Position numbers and translations under genes: made by a program. From contig JAQJVL010000154.1 in assembly GCA_035578905.1 (NCBI GenBank), positions 1,533,177 through 1,597,176 of the forward strand: a stretch of DNA of 64,000 nucleotides. The letters are read 5' to 3'. The notes under the pieces were generated by a model, which searched no databases, had not been told where the DNA came from, and saw nothing but the letters and a program-made list of their open reading frames with translations. Positions 50,678 to 63,807 of this stretch are shown here, piece by piece. The first letter of the stretch is position 1. Each line of letters opens with the position of its first letter. The stretch comes from Stictocephala bisonia. Lineage: Eukaryota; Arthropoda; Insecta; Hemiptera; Membracidae.

Positions 50678-52226
50678 TATATATTTGAAAAAAAATTATG
50701 TGTATAAAATTAATTGTTTTGCAGTCACGTGTTTTGTCAGAATTATCTACATTTATCGAAAGATTGTTTGTAAAAATATTTAATAGCGATGGTCCAAAAT
50801 GAGCTGAAATGGATTTGATTCAGGAGTGTTAATGGTTCAAAATTAATGTTACTATTAATTTTTTTGTAAATCACCATTTATGAAATGTTTTATTAAAGTC
50901 TACCAAGGAAGGCAGTACGTCATCTGCTGAATTGAAAACACATTGCAAATATAGGGTGTTATAGTTTCTTATATATAACAGCTTGATTGTTCATTATTTA
51001 TACCAAGTTAATATAATTGTCCACAAAAATCCCCTTTCCTTATAAATTAAATAAAAACCTTGCATTAAATATCAGAACTATAGCAACAGTATGAAAGTAT
51101 ATAAATGTAGACGGTATTGTAGGACATATATTTTGTATCACATATCCAATTAGTTTGGTACATTATTTATATAATACTAATGAAGTTTATTTGAAATATT
51201 TATTTATTAAAACCATTTTTTTTTACAAGAATCGTAAAAATTTAAAAGTATTTTTTTATTTGTGAATTACTTTATAAATAAAGTGTAGGTGGGTGTATAG
51301 AACAGCACATTTATAAGGCTGTATTTAAAGTTATGAGATATTCCCGTTTTATTATAACAATTAATTTTTGCAGATGACTTATATTTTTGTGCGCAGCCAT
51401 GATCTATTTTAACAAAACTATGTGACATATTTAATAAATTAGGATTAAGAGATGTGCATTATTTAATAATTGCAAAGATATATTTAACAAGACTACTTGA
51501 TAAAATATGAAAAGGAAAATTTAATATCCTTATCTAAATACAACAATATCAACAAAAAAAGAAACTTTAAACATTATTGTTATATTCCATTAAGGTACTT
51601 ACAAAAGTGTATGTAGTTATTTATAACTAACTCTCTACTCTACATTTATAATAGGGAATTAGATTTGCAAATATAATAAATTAATCATCACCTAACGACA
51701 ACAAACCTACTTATATTATAATAGATTAGTATTACATGATTTATATTTATATTACCTGAGATACATAAAAAATACACTCTGGTTAATGTTTTTTTATAAA
51801 TGCGAATTAAACTTGTAGAAATTGCTTGCACTACATCTAACATATAAAGAATTATTTAAAGCAAAACATTTTACCATTGCTAAACCATCCATAATATCTT
51901 GAAAGCTATCCCCTGTGTTTTTATCAAATTATGTAGTTTTCTGTGTCACTAACCCAGCTTTAAATATATTAATATGACTTTGAAATCAGTAGTTTTATTC
52001 AGTCGTAAAAACTACGCTGCAACCTCCAGCAGAGCCCGAGGCACCTGCATAAACTAAAGCTACACAAACACTGTTATGACATACATAAAAATTAGGCATA
52101 TGCCCTTTACAGATCTTAAAACCCTAGCTCTAAAAAGCTTTACCTCGCCTTAGGGCCAAGCTTTAAAATCTTACCTGTGGTTCTTGAAACATCCCTCAAC
52201 ATAAAAAAAATCAATTCCATTCTAAC
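50678..52226. other. No gene seen
   Basis: AT-rich. One isolated 26-bp satellite monomer (ACTAAAGCTACACAAACACTG) lies at about 52055, ahead of the main array. Confidence 0.5.
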
Positions 52227-52366
52227 CCACCCACACACCCATACACGTAGAGGGGTATTAGCCCACCCACATACCCATACACATACGGTGGTATTAGCCC
52301 ACCCATGCACGTACGGTGGTATTAGCCCACCCACCTACCCTTACACGTCCAGTGGTATTAACAGCT
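52227..52366 (+). repeat. 35-36-bp minisatellite at the left edge of the satellite block
   Basis: About four units of ACCCACCCACACACCCATAC plus ACGTAGAGGGGTATTAGC. Same core as 48783-49007 and 63808-64000. Confidence 0.92.
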
Positions 52367-53201
52367 ATATTAACTAAAGCTACATAAACACTGATGTTAC
52401 TAAAGCCACATAAACATTGTTGTGACTAAAGCTACATAAACAACGCTAAGACTAAAGATACAAAAACACTGATGTTACTAAAGCTACACAAACATTGATG
52501 TGACTAAAGCAACATAAACATTGTTGTGACTAAAGCTACATAAACAAAGCTAAGACTAAAGATACAAAAACACTGATGTTACTAAAGCTACATAAACACT
52601 GATGTTACTAAAGCTACATAAACACTGATGTTACTAAAGCTACAAAAACACTGATGTTACTAAAGCTACATAAACACTGATGTTACTAAAGCTACAAAAA
52701 CACTGATGTTACTAAAGCTACATAAACACTGATGTTACTAAAGCCACATAAACATTGTTGTGACTACAGTAAAGCTACATAAACAACGTTAAGACTAAAG
52801 ATACAAACACACTGATGTTATTAAAGCTACACAAACATTGATGTGACTAAAGCAACATAAACATTGTTGTGACTAAAGCTACATAAACAAAGCTAAGACT
52901 AAAGAAAAAAAACACTGATGTTACTAAAGCTACACAAACATTGATGTGACTAAAGCAACATAAACATTGTTGTGACTAAAGCTACATAAACAACGCTAAG
53001 ACTTAAGATACAAAAACACTGATGTTACTAAAGCTACACAAACATTGATGTGACTAAAGCTACATAAACATTGTTGTGACTAAAGCTACATAAACAACGC
53101 TAAGACTTAAGATACAAAAACACTGATGTTACTAAAGCTACACAAACATTGATGTGACTAAAGCTACATAAACATTGTTGTGACTAAAGCTACATAAACA
53201 A

Positions 53202-56089
53202 TAGTCAATAGTCATTTATTAGGCCACAAATAACAAAAATACATTGTATTGGCTACGTCAAATGTGCTATGTCAATATATTGAAATAACAAACACAGACT
53301 AAAATAAACTTATATTAATGAAATTAAGCAACAATTTACTAGGCTCAAGCTCACTAACTTGATTTCAATAACTTTAGTAAACTATTTAACTTAAGTTTAA
53401 ATTAAGTTACAGTCCGCCAGCCAAAAACTCCCGGACGCAGTAGTAGCATCCCTCCTGCAGAGTTACCTTTAACCTTTTTCTGAATGTTAAAAGGTTTGTT
53501 TCCAGCTTAAGGTCATCAGGGATTTTATTGTATAAAATTATGCCGTTATAAAAAAGATGTTTTTTGAAAAATGAAGTAAAGTGAGTAGGAATTTGAAGGT
53601 TATTATTGTGTCTGAATTGAAATCGGTGGTTAACAGGAGTTGAACATTTAGAAAGATTCTTTTTTACAAAACACAAGGTTTCAAGAATGTATATCGATGG
53701 GAATGTCAGTAATTTAGAGGACTGGAAGGTATTTTTGCAAGATTTGTTTCTGTCCAAAGAAAAAATTATCCTGATAGCTTTTTTCTGGAGTCTAAACAAG
53801 TACTGTGTATGCCGAGTCTCACCACCCCATACAGGCACCGCATACACTAGAAGTGGATACAGCAACCCATAGTAGGCCGTTAGCAAAACTTTAGCTTCGG
53901 CTATCCTTGCTAGACTTCGTAAAATGAAAACACATGTGCTCACTCTCTTACAGACATGTTTAATGTGAGTGTGAAAGTTAAGGGTTTCGTCCAGAATCAT
54001 CCCGAGAAATTTAACTGATTCGGACTCATCTACTATGGAATCATCTAAGATAAGTCTTAGTACAAAAATTGAATTTGCTGCAGAATTTTTAATTTTGAAA
54101 TTTATTAACTGAGTTTTAGAAGCATTAACCTTAAGCTTGTTGTTATCAAACCACTGGAGTAAGCTATTTGACTCCAAAAAGGCTCATTGCTCCAATTCGT
54201 TTCTACTGGGGCTGGTCAACGAGAGGGAAGTGTCATCTGCAAAAAGGCAGATCTTAGAGTGTACTAAGCTATATGGAATATTATTGATGAATATTAGGAA
54301 AAGGATCGGTCCAAGGATAGATCCCTGAGGCACCCCCGCGACAATGCACGCTTCAGCAGAAGTGTGACGCCTTACAGACCCATTTTTATCTATAGCTTGA
54401 ATCTCAACCGACTGCTTACGACCCCGAAGATATGAGTCAAACCAATTTAAAGCCACCCCTCTTATTCCAATTTCGTTCATTTTTCCCAAAAGCATGTTAT
54501 GGTCAACGGTGTCAAACGCCTTACTCAGATCGAAGAAAAGGCCAGCTGCTTGATGCTTGGCGTCTAGGGCTCGAATAATATAATCTGTAAAGCTAAAAAT
54601 TGCGTCCACCGTTGACTTTCCTTTCACGAATCCAAATTGGTTATCAATAATAATGTTATGTTTCCCAAGGAACCGGCAAAGCCTAGTTAAGACCACAGTT
54701 TCAAAGATTTTAGATAGCGTTGATAAAATTGAAATTGGCCTGTAATTGTCGCACACTTGATCATTGCCTTTTTTCAATATTGGTCTTACCAATGATTTTT
54801 TCAACGCCTCAGGAAACTGGCCACTTACAGATGAATTATTAATTAAGGTGCTTAGTGGGGAGCTTATTATATCCGGTATTTCTTTCAATAGAACAGCAGA
54901 TATTTCATCAATTCCTGAGGATCTTTTGTTTTTTAGTTTCTTTATAACTTCCATAATTTCATTCTCAGATGTGGGGTAGAGGTAAAACGATTTCTCACTC
55001 ATAGTTCGTTCATTACTTGGTGCACTTTGATCTTCTTTTGCTGTCATACACATCTGATTTCTATTCGCAACATTTATGAAAAAGCTATTTAAGATGTCCG
55101 CCACTTCTTCAGGGTCTTTAACTAGTTCACCATTATTATTCATAACATTAATGCCTTTTTTATTATTTGGCAATGCTCCAAATCTGGTTTCATTAACTAC
55201 ATTCCATATAGTTTTAGATTTATTGTCTGACTTATCAATTCTATCTTTAATTTGAGTGGATTTTGCTTGTCGGATGAGAAATCTATATCTTTTCTTTAAT
55301 CTTAAATAATACTGGCGAAGGAAGTGGTCTGAACTAAGGTCTTTAGTCTTAATGTACATATTAAATACTTCGTCTTTAGTGGCCAAAATGTCATTGCTTA
55401 GAATTATGCTTTTCCCTCGGCATTCCTTAACTTTTGTTATCTTTTTCGGAAAAGCAATCTCAAAGTTACATTTCACATTGTCATAAAATGCATTGAATTG
55501 ATCATCGAAATCATTTTGAGTGTACATATCACTCCACTTTTCTTTAATTAACATGTGTCTAAATGTACGCACATTTGCCACAGAGAATTTCCTGATCAGT
55601 ACATTCTTGGCTTTAGAAGGCTTTGCCGTTGATATTAATGGTATGTTTGCTGTGATAGAATGATGGTCAGACAGCGCAGATATCACAACAGAAGTCTCAG
55701 TGTTAGAATCATCGGTGAAAATGTGGTCTATAAGTGTTTTAGAGCCCAAACATTCTCTAGTATGTGATCTTACAACGTTATAAAGTCCAAAAGAGGACAT
55801 TAAGTTCACAAACTTAAAAGCATTCACAGAATCTCTGGAAAGGTCTATATTAAAGTCTCCCATGATTATTGTTTTGCGGTACTTCTTAATGTATTTATCT
55901 AGACAGCATGACATGAGATCAAAAAACAAATCAAGTTCCGAAGAGGGGGGCCTGTAACCTGCTATTAGAAGCATCTTAGAGTTGTCCTCTACAAGCAGAG
56001 AGGTTCCAACCAGTTCACAATGGCCTTCGACACAAAATTCGCTTAGGTCCAGGGCATGATATTTAACATCTTTAGTGCACCAAATGCCT
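53202..56089 (-). mobile_element. CR1/jockey-like LINE inserted in the satellite, 5'-truncated
   Basis: A 2.9-kb insertion. The 3' end (53202) reads AATAAATGACTATTGACTATTG on the minus strand, a short tandem repeat rather than poly(A), as in CR1-type elements. AACAA lies on both sides (53197-53201 and 56090-56094). That is a 5-bp apparent target duplication, and removing the LINE with one copy restores an ordinary monomer. The 5' border cuts into the endonuclease domain. Confidence 0.9.
53407..56089 (-). pseudogene. LINE ORF2: endonuclease (partial) and reverse transcriptase, one in-frame stop
   Basis: One continuous frame of about 890 codons broken only by a TGA at 54186-54184; the parts before and after it are in the same frame. 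In the upstream part (numbered from 56142, where the first residues are satellite translation), GDFNID at 95-100 and SDHHSI at 158-163 are the last motifs of an APE-type endonuclease. The reverse transcriptase follows, with NYRPIS at 466, the first catalytic Asp in FFDLSKAFDTVDH (538), GVPQGSILGP at 603, and FADDT (catalytic Asp pair 636-637). The downstream part has the LINE C-terminal pattern VKFLGMILDETLNFHTHI and NKIPDDLK. The endonuclease would nick the target and the reverse transcriptase would copy the element RNA there. The missing N-terminal half of the endonuclease and the stop make this copy inactive. Confidence 0.92.
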
Positions 56090-56734
56090 AACAACGCTAA
56101 GACTAAAGATACAAAAACACTGATGTTACTAAAGCTACACAAACATTAATGTAACTAAAGCAACATAAACATTGTTGAGACTAAAGCTACATAAAAATTT
56201 TTGTGACTAAAGCTACATAAACAACGCTACGACTAAAGGTACAAAAACACTGATGTTACTAAAGCTACACAAACATTGATGTGACTAAAGCAACATAAAC
56301 ATTGTTGTGACTAAAGCTACATAAACATTGTTGTGACTATTGCTACTTAAACATTGTTGTGACTAATGCTACATAAACAACGCTAAGACTAAAGATACAA
56401 AAACACTGATGTTACTAAAGCTACACAAACATTGATGTGACTAAAGCAACATAATCATTGTTGTGACTAAAGCAACATAAACATTGTTGTGACTAAAGCT
56501 ACATAAACAACGCTAAGACTAAAGATACAAAAACACTGATGTTACTAAAGCTACACAAACATTGATGTGACTAAAGCAACATAAACATTGTTGTGACTAA
56601 AGCTACACAAACATGGATGTGACTAAAGCAACATAAACATTGTTGTGACTAAAGCTACATAAACATTGTTGTGACTAAAGCTACATAAACAATGCTAAGA
56701 CTAAGGATACAAAAACACTGATGTTACTAAAGCT

Positions 56735-56742
56735 ACACAAAC
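56735..56742. repeat. hAT target-site duplication (acacaaac)
   Basis: Eight bases of satellite monomer, repeated exactly at 60588-60595. Eight bp is the diagnostic hAT length. Confidence 0.95.
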
Positions 56743-59700
56743 CAGTGGCGCAGCGAGGGGGGGGGGTTTTGGGGGTTGAAACCCCCCCCAGAGCTCAGCG
56801 TTTTTTTTTTTTTAGAAAAATATTTTAATGAGTCAAATTTATTAAACTAGTACTATGGGGACGGATGACTCACAAACAAAACGTCAAACTATTCACAAAA
56901 TAGAGTTTACAATTGAGTCGGCTGGGTGGGTGGCGTGGCGAGTATAGGTGCGTAGGTATAAAATGTTTTTTCGGATTGGCAACACTGCATCGCAGGAGAC
57001 AGAGCGTGCATGCGCCGCAGTGGTGGTTTGACCATTTGACCTAACGCATGAACGATGAACGAATCTGCGTCACTTAGGTGTCACTATGTTTAGGTTTAGG
57101 CTTGTTCTGGAGTTACTATCATTCTCATAAGTGCTGTGGCTGCTAGTAGGCAGAAGCACAAATGGATATTAGGAGATTCTTCAGCCAGAGTGTGGATGCT
57201 TCTTCATCAAAGGAATCTTCAACATTAACGTGTGCAGGTAAACGTAATCTTCCATTTTTCTTATAGCCTATATTTGGCCGCATTGTGTATGAACTACTGT
57301 TAAAAGAGTACTTAGTGATAAATTATTATAAAACTGTTACACAGTTTTTACAGTAGTTTCACAGTTACACACGTTAGAGATAAATTAAATAATTTTTAAA
57401 CCTAAAATTAGTTTCTTTGTACTGTATTGTTGTAGATGTGAACAACAAAACTCCAGATTTGGAAAACATGGAAGACGAAGATGGGCCAAGTGCTAGTGCT
57501 GTGACAGCTAAAAAGCCAAGAATAGAAAAGGATATTCCATCAGCCCCCACTGTTGTACAAGTAATGGGCTCTACAACAACAACTTTTGAATACGATATTG
57601 GCCTATACATTGGAAAACAGGTAATAATCAATTGTGTATGAATTTAATTGGTGTCTAAGTTTGATCACGCTCGCGTGCCTGTGCGCGCATATTAATTCTT
57701 TTTCAGGTCCCTCCATATAATAATGAAAGTAGTAGTAATAAACGCGATAAACCTATTGCAATGGGCAGTCACTACCAATGAGAAAAATATTATCTGTGCC
57801 TGGTTTACAACTTACCCTACTTTTGTGGTGAGGGGGGGGGGTGCCACGAGTATGAGTTAAGTGATGTACTGTAAAACAAATTTAAATTAAATTTTGTGTT
57901 ACAAATCACTCAATTTAAAACAAATACTTTCAACAGTTTTTAGTAGGCCCCCTAATAAAGAAAAAATTAATAACACATTTTTAAAATGGTTTGTTGTCGT
58001 TATCCATCTCATTTGTGGGTTATTACAGTATTTAATTATTTTCTGTTCATTTCAGATTGATGCCAGCACTAGGAAAGAACTTCTTCTAAACCCTTGGACA
58101 CCTACCTTGAGTTACACATTTCCGTCGTCTGGGCCAAGAAACTTGAAGTTTGTTGCAAAATGGTGTGGAGAGTGGGATTGGCTCGTATATTCACCATCCC
58201 AAGACGGAGCATATTGTAAGTTCTGTGCTTTATTTTGTACTACTGATGGAAAACAAAGATCGTGTCCTGGAAAACTAGTAAAGGTTCCATTCAAAAACTG
58301 GAAAGATGCCAGGAAAGTTTTTCGGGAGCATGAAAAGGCAAAATATCATTCTGATTGTCTTAAAACAGCAGGCACATTTGTAGCTACAACAAACGAACCA
58401 TCCCGAGTATTGACAAGGTGTTAGATGTAGGTCATGCTGCACAAGTAAACAAGAACAGAGAGCAATTAAAGCTAATTATATCTACAGCGATATTTCTTGC
58501 AAGAAAAGGGTTATCATTCCGTGGACACAGGGACTCTGGACCTGTTTTGCTCAACGAGCCTAGTGAAAGAGGAGAGGGAAATTTTAAATCCTTATTGAGA
58601 TTCAGGGTTCAATCTGGGGATTCTGTCTTGCAAAATCACTTGGAGAATGCAGGAGCAAATGCAACTTACACAAGCTGGCAAATACAGAACGAGATAATCA
58701 CATCCATGAACACAATTATTTTGACAAAGCTAGCTGAGAAAGTTAAGGATGCTCAGTGGTTTTCTATTCTTGTTGACGAAACAACAGATGTAGGAACTAT
58801 AGCTCAAATGACATTCTGTGTTAGATTTGTAGAAAATGAAAAAGTTCACGAAGAATTTTTACAATTCATTCCTGTCACTAACATGACTGGAAAAGGTTTG
58901 GCTGACGTAATATGCAAAACTATGAACGATCTAAGTCTTCAAGCTCAATTTATGGTAGGTCAAGGTTACGATGGCGCAGGGGCTATGAGTGGCCATATGA
59001 ATGGTGTTCTAGCTATTATAAAGGAAAAGTACCCTAAAGCCTTATATGTTCATTGTAGCTCACACTGCTTGAATCTTTGCATTTCAGAAGGTTGTTCTGT
59101 TCAAGGAGTGCGAAACTGCATGGGTACAATTGAGAGTGCATACAACTTTTTTAACACACCAAAAAGGCAAACAATTCTATCGGCACAGATTGAAAAAATG
59201 GACAATGACCACGAAAGAAAGAAAAGCTGAAAAGAATGTGTCCAACTCGATGGGTTGAACGTCATGATTCTGTTCAATCTTTTGTGGAGTTACTCCACCC
59301 TATACTGGCAGCGCTGGATGAAATCAAAACCTGGAGTGATAAAAAAACGGCTATTGGCGCTCAGCTTCTCCAGTGTTCAATTGGGAAAGGTGATTTTTTT
59401 ATCAGCCTCTTTTCTATTGAGTATGTGTTTTCACTGACATTACCTCTGAGTGTGTATCTACAGAAAGAAAACCTTGATCTTTCGGCTGCCATGAAGACTG
59501 CTATGACAGTAAAAAATAAGTTAGCTGAGAATAGAAAAGAGGCAATCCAAACCTTTGCACCGATTTTTCAGAAAGCAAGTGAGCTCTGTGCAGATCTCGA
59601 GATACCTGTAGTCAAACCAAGAATGACAGGGCGGCAGACAATGAGGGACAATGTACCAGCTGACTCTGTTGAAGATTACTTTACGAGATCATTGTTCATC

Positions 59701-60587
59701 CCATTTATTGAGAACACGGTTGAGGCGTTTGGGCAAAAGTTTGAAACGCACAGTGAAATACTTTCCAAATTCCAAACAATATTACAGCAACCCAATAAAG
59801 AATGTGACATCTCAGGCGATATTCAGAATGTGGCGGAATTTTATGATCTAGAAACGACAGGAATAAATGGGGAAGTCATAATATGGCAGGAAATAGTAAA
59901 GGAAAGGAAGCCAAAAAATGCAGTTGAGGCTTTGCAACACTGCAATGCTGGTCTCACTCCCACAGTCCATTCCCTTCTTTCTATATTAGCAACAATACCA
60001 GTAACGACATGCACAGCAGAGAGGTCGTTTTCCTCCCTAAAATTGCTGAAAACATACTTGAGGAACAGAACATCAGAGAAACGGCTTAATGGGCTGGCTT
60101 CAGCCTTTATTCATCCAAGGATTCCATAACAGAGGACGAAATTCTACATGAGCTGGCCAAAAAATCTCGAAGAATTAATATTACTTTGTAACCTTTATAA
60201 ATAAAAGTTTAAGTGATTTTTAATAACGGTTTCATTATTTCAAAAGAATTATTATGTGTTTTTAATTACTAATTACATATTACATTAAATCATTTAGCAG
60301 TATACTATAATTTTGTGTTGATGCTCTTTAAAATTTCTGTATATTATTATAAAATAGTTTTAAGTTTAATCTGTTTTACTTAAATGAATTTACTATTACT
60401 TATTGACGAGTGTAAGGATTAAAAAATAGCTCTCAGAAAGCTGTAAAACTCACAAATTTATGTCAAAAATTTTCCTGTGGTGGGGGGGACCCCGCTTTTC
60501 CTGCGGGGTATTCCATACCCCCCAGACCTCCTGGTATTAGTGGCCCATAAAAACCCCCCCCAGACTTAATTCCTGGCTGCGCCCCTG
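56743..60587 (+). mobile_element. hAT-superfamily DNA transposon inserted in the satellite
   Basis: A 3,845-bp element. The ends are imperfect inverted repeats, CAGTGGCGCAGCGAGG on the left and CAGGGGCGCAGCCAGG on the right read inward, each followed by G-rich homopolymer runs. Perfect 8-bp target duplication. Carries one spliced transposase gene. The empty site is an ordinary satellite monomer, so the insertion is younger than the array. Only a few coding lesions are visible, suggesting recent loss of activity. Confidence 0.95.
57162..60191 (+). pseudogene. hAT transposase (TTF zinc finger / DUF4371 / dimerisation type), three frameshifts
   Basis: Exon 1 is 57162-57237 (MDIRRFFSQ start; donor GTAAAC). 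Exon 2 is 57436-57620 (acceptor TTGTAG, donor GTAATA). Exon 3 begins at 58056 after TTTCAG. The three join in phase. Exon 3 opens with a TTF-type zinc-finger region (NPWTP, then WDWLVYSPSQDGAYCKFCALF). A one-base shift near 58400-58410 moves the frame. The RNase-H-like core follows, with DETTDVGTIAQM (about 58780) and CSSHCLNLC (about 59055). A second shift occurs near 59220-59235 in an A-rich run, just before CPTRWVERHDSV. The C-terminal dimerisation region has TTCTAERSFSSLKLLKTYLR (about 60005-60065). A third shift near 60112-60125 separates the last residues (TEDEILHELAKKSRR), ending at 60191. Related domesticated proteins include ZMYM- and P52rIPK-like genes. The gene would cut and paste the element but is broken here. 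Confidence 0.92.
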
Positions 60588-60595
60588 ACACAAAC
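60588..60595. repeat. hAT target-site duplication, right copy
   Basis: Exact copy of 56735-56742. Confidence 0.95.
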
Positions 60596-63487
60596 ATTGA
60601 TGTGTCTAAAGCAACATAAACATTGTTGTGACTAAAGCTACATAAACATTGTTTTGACTAAAGCTACTTAAACATTGTTGTGACTAAAGCTACATAAACA
60701 ACGCTAAGACTAAAGATACAAAAACACTGATGTTACTAAAGCTACACAAACATTGATGTAACTAAAGCTACACAAACATGGATGTGACTAAAGCAACATA
60801 AACATTGTTGTGACTAAGGCTACACAAACATTGATGTAACTAAAGCAACATAAACATTGTTGTGACTAAAGCTACATAAACATTGTTGTGACTAAAGCTA
60901 CATAAACAACGCTAAGACTAAAGATACAAAAACACTGATGTTACGAAAGTTACACAAACATTGATGTGACTAAGGCTACACAAACATTGATGTAACTAAA
61001 GCAACATAAACATTGTTGTGACTAAAGCTACATAAACATTGTTGTGACTAAAGCTACATAAACAACGCTAAGACTAAAGATACAAAAACACTGATGTTAC
61101 TAAAGCTACACAAACATTAAAGTGACTAAAGCAACATAAACATTGTCGTGACTAAAATTACATAAACATTATTGTGACTAAAGCTACATAAACAACGCTA
61201 AGACTAAAGATACAAAAACACTGATGTTACTAAAGCTACACAAACATTGATGTGACTAAAGCAACATAAACATTGTTGTGACTAAAGCAACATAAACATT
61301 GTTGTGACTAAAGCTACATAAACAACGCTAAGACTAAAGATACAAAAACACTGATGTTACGAAAGTTACACAAACATTGATGTGACTAAAGCAACATAAA
61401 CATTGTTGTGACTACAGCTACACAAACATGGATGTGACTAAAGCAACATAAACATTGTTGTGACTAAAGCTACATAAACATTGTTGTGACTAAAGCTACA
61501 TAAACAACGCTAAGACTAAAGATACATAAACACTAATGTGACTAAACATATATATACACTGCTCTGTTTAAAGCTACATAAACACTGCTCTGACTAAAGA
61601 TGCATAAACACTGCTCTGACTAAAGCTACATAAACACTGCTCTGACTAAAGATATATAAACACTGCTCTGACTGAAGATATATAAACACTGCTCTGACTG
61701 AAGATATATAAACACTGCTCTGACTAAAGATATATAAACACTGCTGTGACTAAAGCTACATAAATACTGCTCTGACTAAAGATATATAAACACTGCTGTG
61801 ATTAAAGATATATAAACACTGCTCTGACTAAAGATATATAAACACTGCTGTGACTAAAGATATATAAACACTGCTCTGACTAAAGATATATAAACACTGC
61901 TGTGACTAAACACATATAAACACTGCTCTGACTAAAGATATATAAACACTGCTGTGACTAAAGATATATAAGCACTGCTCTGACTAAAGATATATAAACA
62001 CTGCTGTGACTAAAGATATATAAACACTGCTCTGACTAAAGATATATAAACACTGCTGTGACTAAAGATATATAAACACTGCTCTGACTAAAGCTACATA
62101 AACACTACTCTGACCAAATATATAAACACTGCTGTGACTAAATATACATAAACACTAATGTGACTAATGATACATAAACACTGCTGTGACTAAAGATACA
62201 TAAACACTGCTCTGACTAAAGCTACATAAACACTGCTCTGACTAAAGATATATAAACACTGATGTGACTAAATATATTTACACACTGCTCTGACTAAAGA
62301 TATATAAACACTGCTGTGACTAAAGATACATAAACACTGCTGTAACTAAAGATATATAAACAGTGCTCTATCTGCTGTATCTGACTAAAGATATATAAAC
62401 ACTGCTGTGACTTAAGATATATAAACACTGCTCTGACTAAAGATATATAAACACTGCTCTGACTAAAGCTACATAAACACTGCTCTGACTAAAGCTACAT
62501 AAACTCTGCTCTGACTAAAGATATATAAACACTGCTCTGACTAAAGATATATAAACACTGCTCTGACTAAAGATATATAAACGCTGCTCTGACTAAAGAT
62601 ATATAAACACTGCTGTGACTAAAGATATATAAACACTGCTCTGACTAAAGATATATAAACACTGCTGTGACTAAAGATACATAAATACTAATGTGACTAA
62701 AGATATATAAACACTGCTCTGACTAAAGCTACATTAACAATACTTTGACTAAAGATACATAAACACTGCTCTGACTAAAGATATATAAACACTGCTGTGA
62801 CTAAAGCTACATAAACACTACTCTGACTAAAGATATATAAACTCTGCTGTGACTAAAGATATATAAACACTGCTCTGACTAAAGATATATAAACACTGCT
62901 GTGACTAAAGATACATAAACACTAATGTTACTAAAGCTACAGAAACATTAATGTGACTTAAGCTACAGAAACATTGATATGACTAAAGATAAATAAACAC
63001 TAATGTGTCTAATGATACATAATCACTAACGTGACTAAATATACATAAACACTAATGTGACTAAAGATACATAAAAACTGCTCTGACTAAAGATACATAA
63101 CCACTGCTGTGACTAAAGCTACATAAACACTGCTCTGACTAAAGATATATAAACACTGCTGTGACTAAAGCTACAGAAACACTCATGTGACTAAAGCTAC
63201 AGAAACACTAATGTGACTAATGATAAATAAACACTAATGTGACTAATGATACATAAACACTAATGTGACTAAAGCTACAGAAACATTAATGTGAATAAAG
63301 ATAAATAAACACTGCTGTGACTAAAGATACACAAACACTGCTCTGACTAAAGATATAGAAACACTGCTGTGACTAAAGCTACAGAAACATTAATTCGACT
63401 AAATATACATAAACACTAATGTGACTAAAGATACATAAACACTGCTGTGACTAAAGCTACATAAACACTGCTGTGACTAAAGCTACA

Positions 63488-63807
63488 CAGTTTAGGGAAG
63501 AGTCAGCCAACCAGATTGGGTTAGGCCACTCCATCAAAAGAACGACCGTTTACGGTCTGCTGATGTTCGCCAAATTACATAAACATGTGGCGTTTCCCTC
63601 GGGCACAATCTCAATTGGTATTTCCTACATGACTAGAACCAATTTTTTTGTTCCTTGTTATCTACATAATGACTTTTTGTACACTTATATTTCTTATAAT
63701 AAGATTTTATTATCAAAATCATAGGTTTTAAATATTCTCTTAATGTTGGTAATAAATGTTTAATAAAACTGTTTAGTAAGTCAATATGTACAGTATTTTT
63801 ATTTTAT
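63488..63807. other. No gene seen
   Basis: Unique-looking sequence after the satellite. The frame 63473-63724 starts in the satellite and has no recognisable domain. 63488-63620 is GC-richer. Confidence 0.45.

Larger units (their letters stand above)
52371..63487. repeat. 26-bp satellite array with higher-order structure, interrupted by two transposons
   Basis: The monomer is ACTAAAGCTACATAAACATT plus GTTGTG. In 52371-53201, 56090-56742 and 60588-61545, variants recur in order: one ending AACGCTAAG, then GATACAAAAACACTGATGTT, then CTACACAAACATTGATGTG, then CAACATAAACATTGTTGTG, often followed by one or more CTACATAAACATTGTTGTG. This is a higher-order repeat of about 104-130 bp or more. From 61546 to 63487 the monomers switch to GATATATAAACACTGC ending TCTG or TGTG. 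About 4.4 kb is repeat once the inserted elements are removed. No protein is encoded. Confidence 0.95.

Noticed and set aside
53687..53872. Plus-strand frames within the LINE
   Set aside because: Antisense shadows of LINE ORF2; the same applies to 54137-54328 and 54764-54979.
59255..59437. 60-residue frame overlapping the hAT transposase
   Set aside because: Alternative-frame shadow of the transposase coding sequence, as is 59651-59851.
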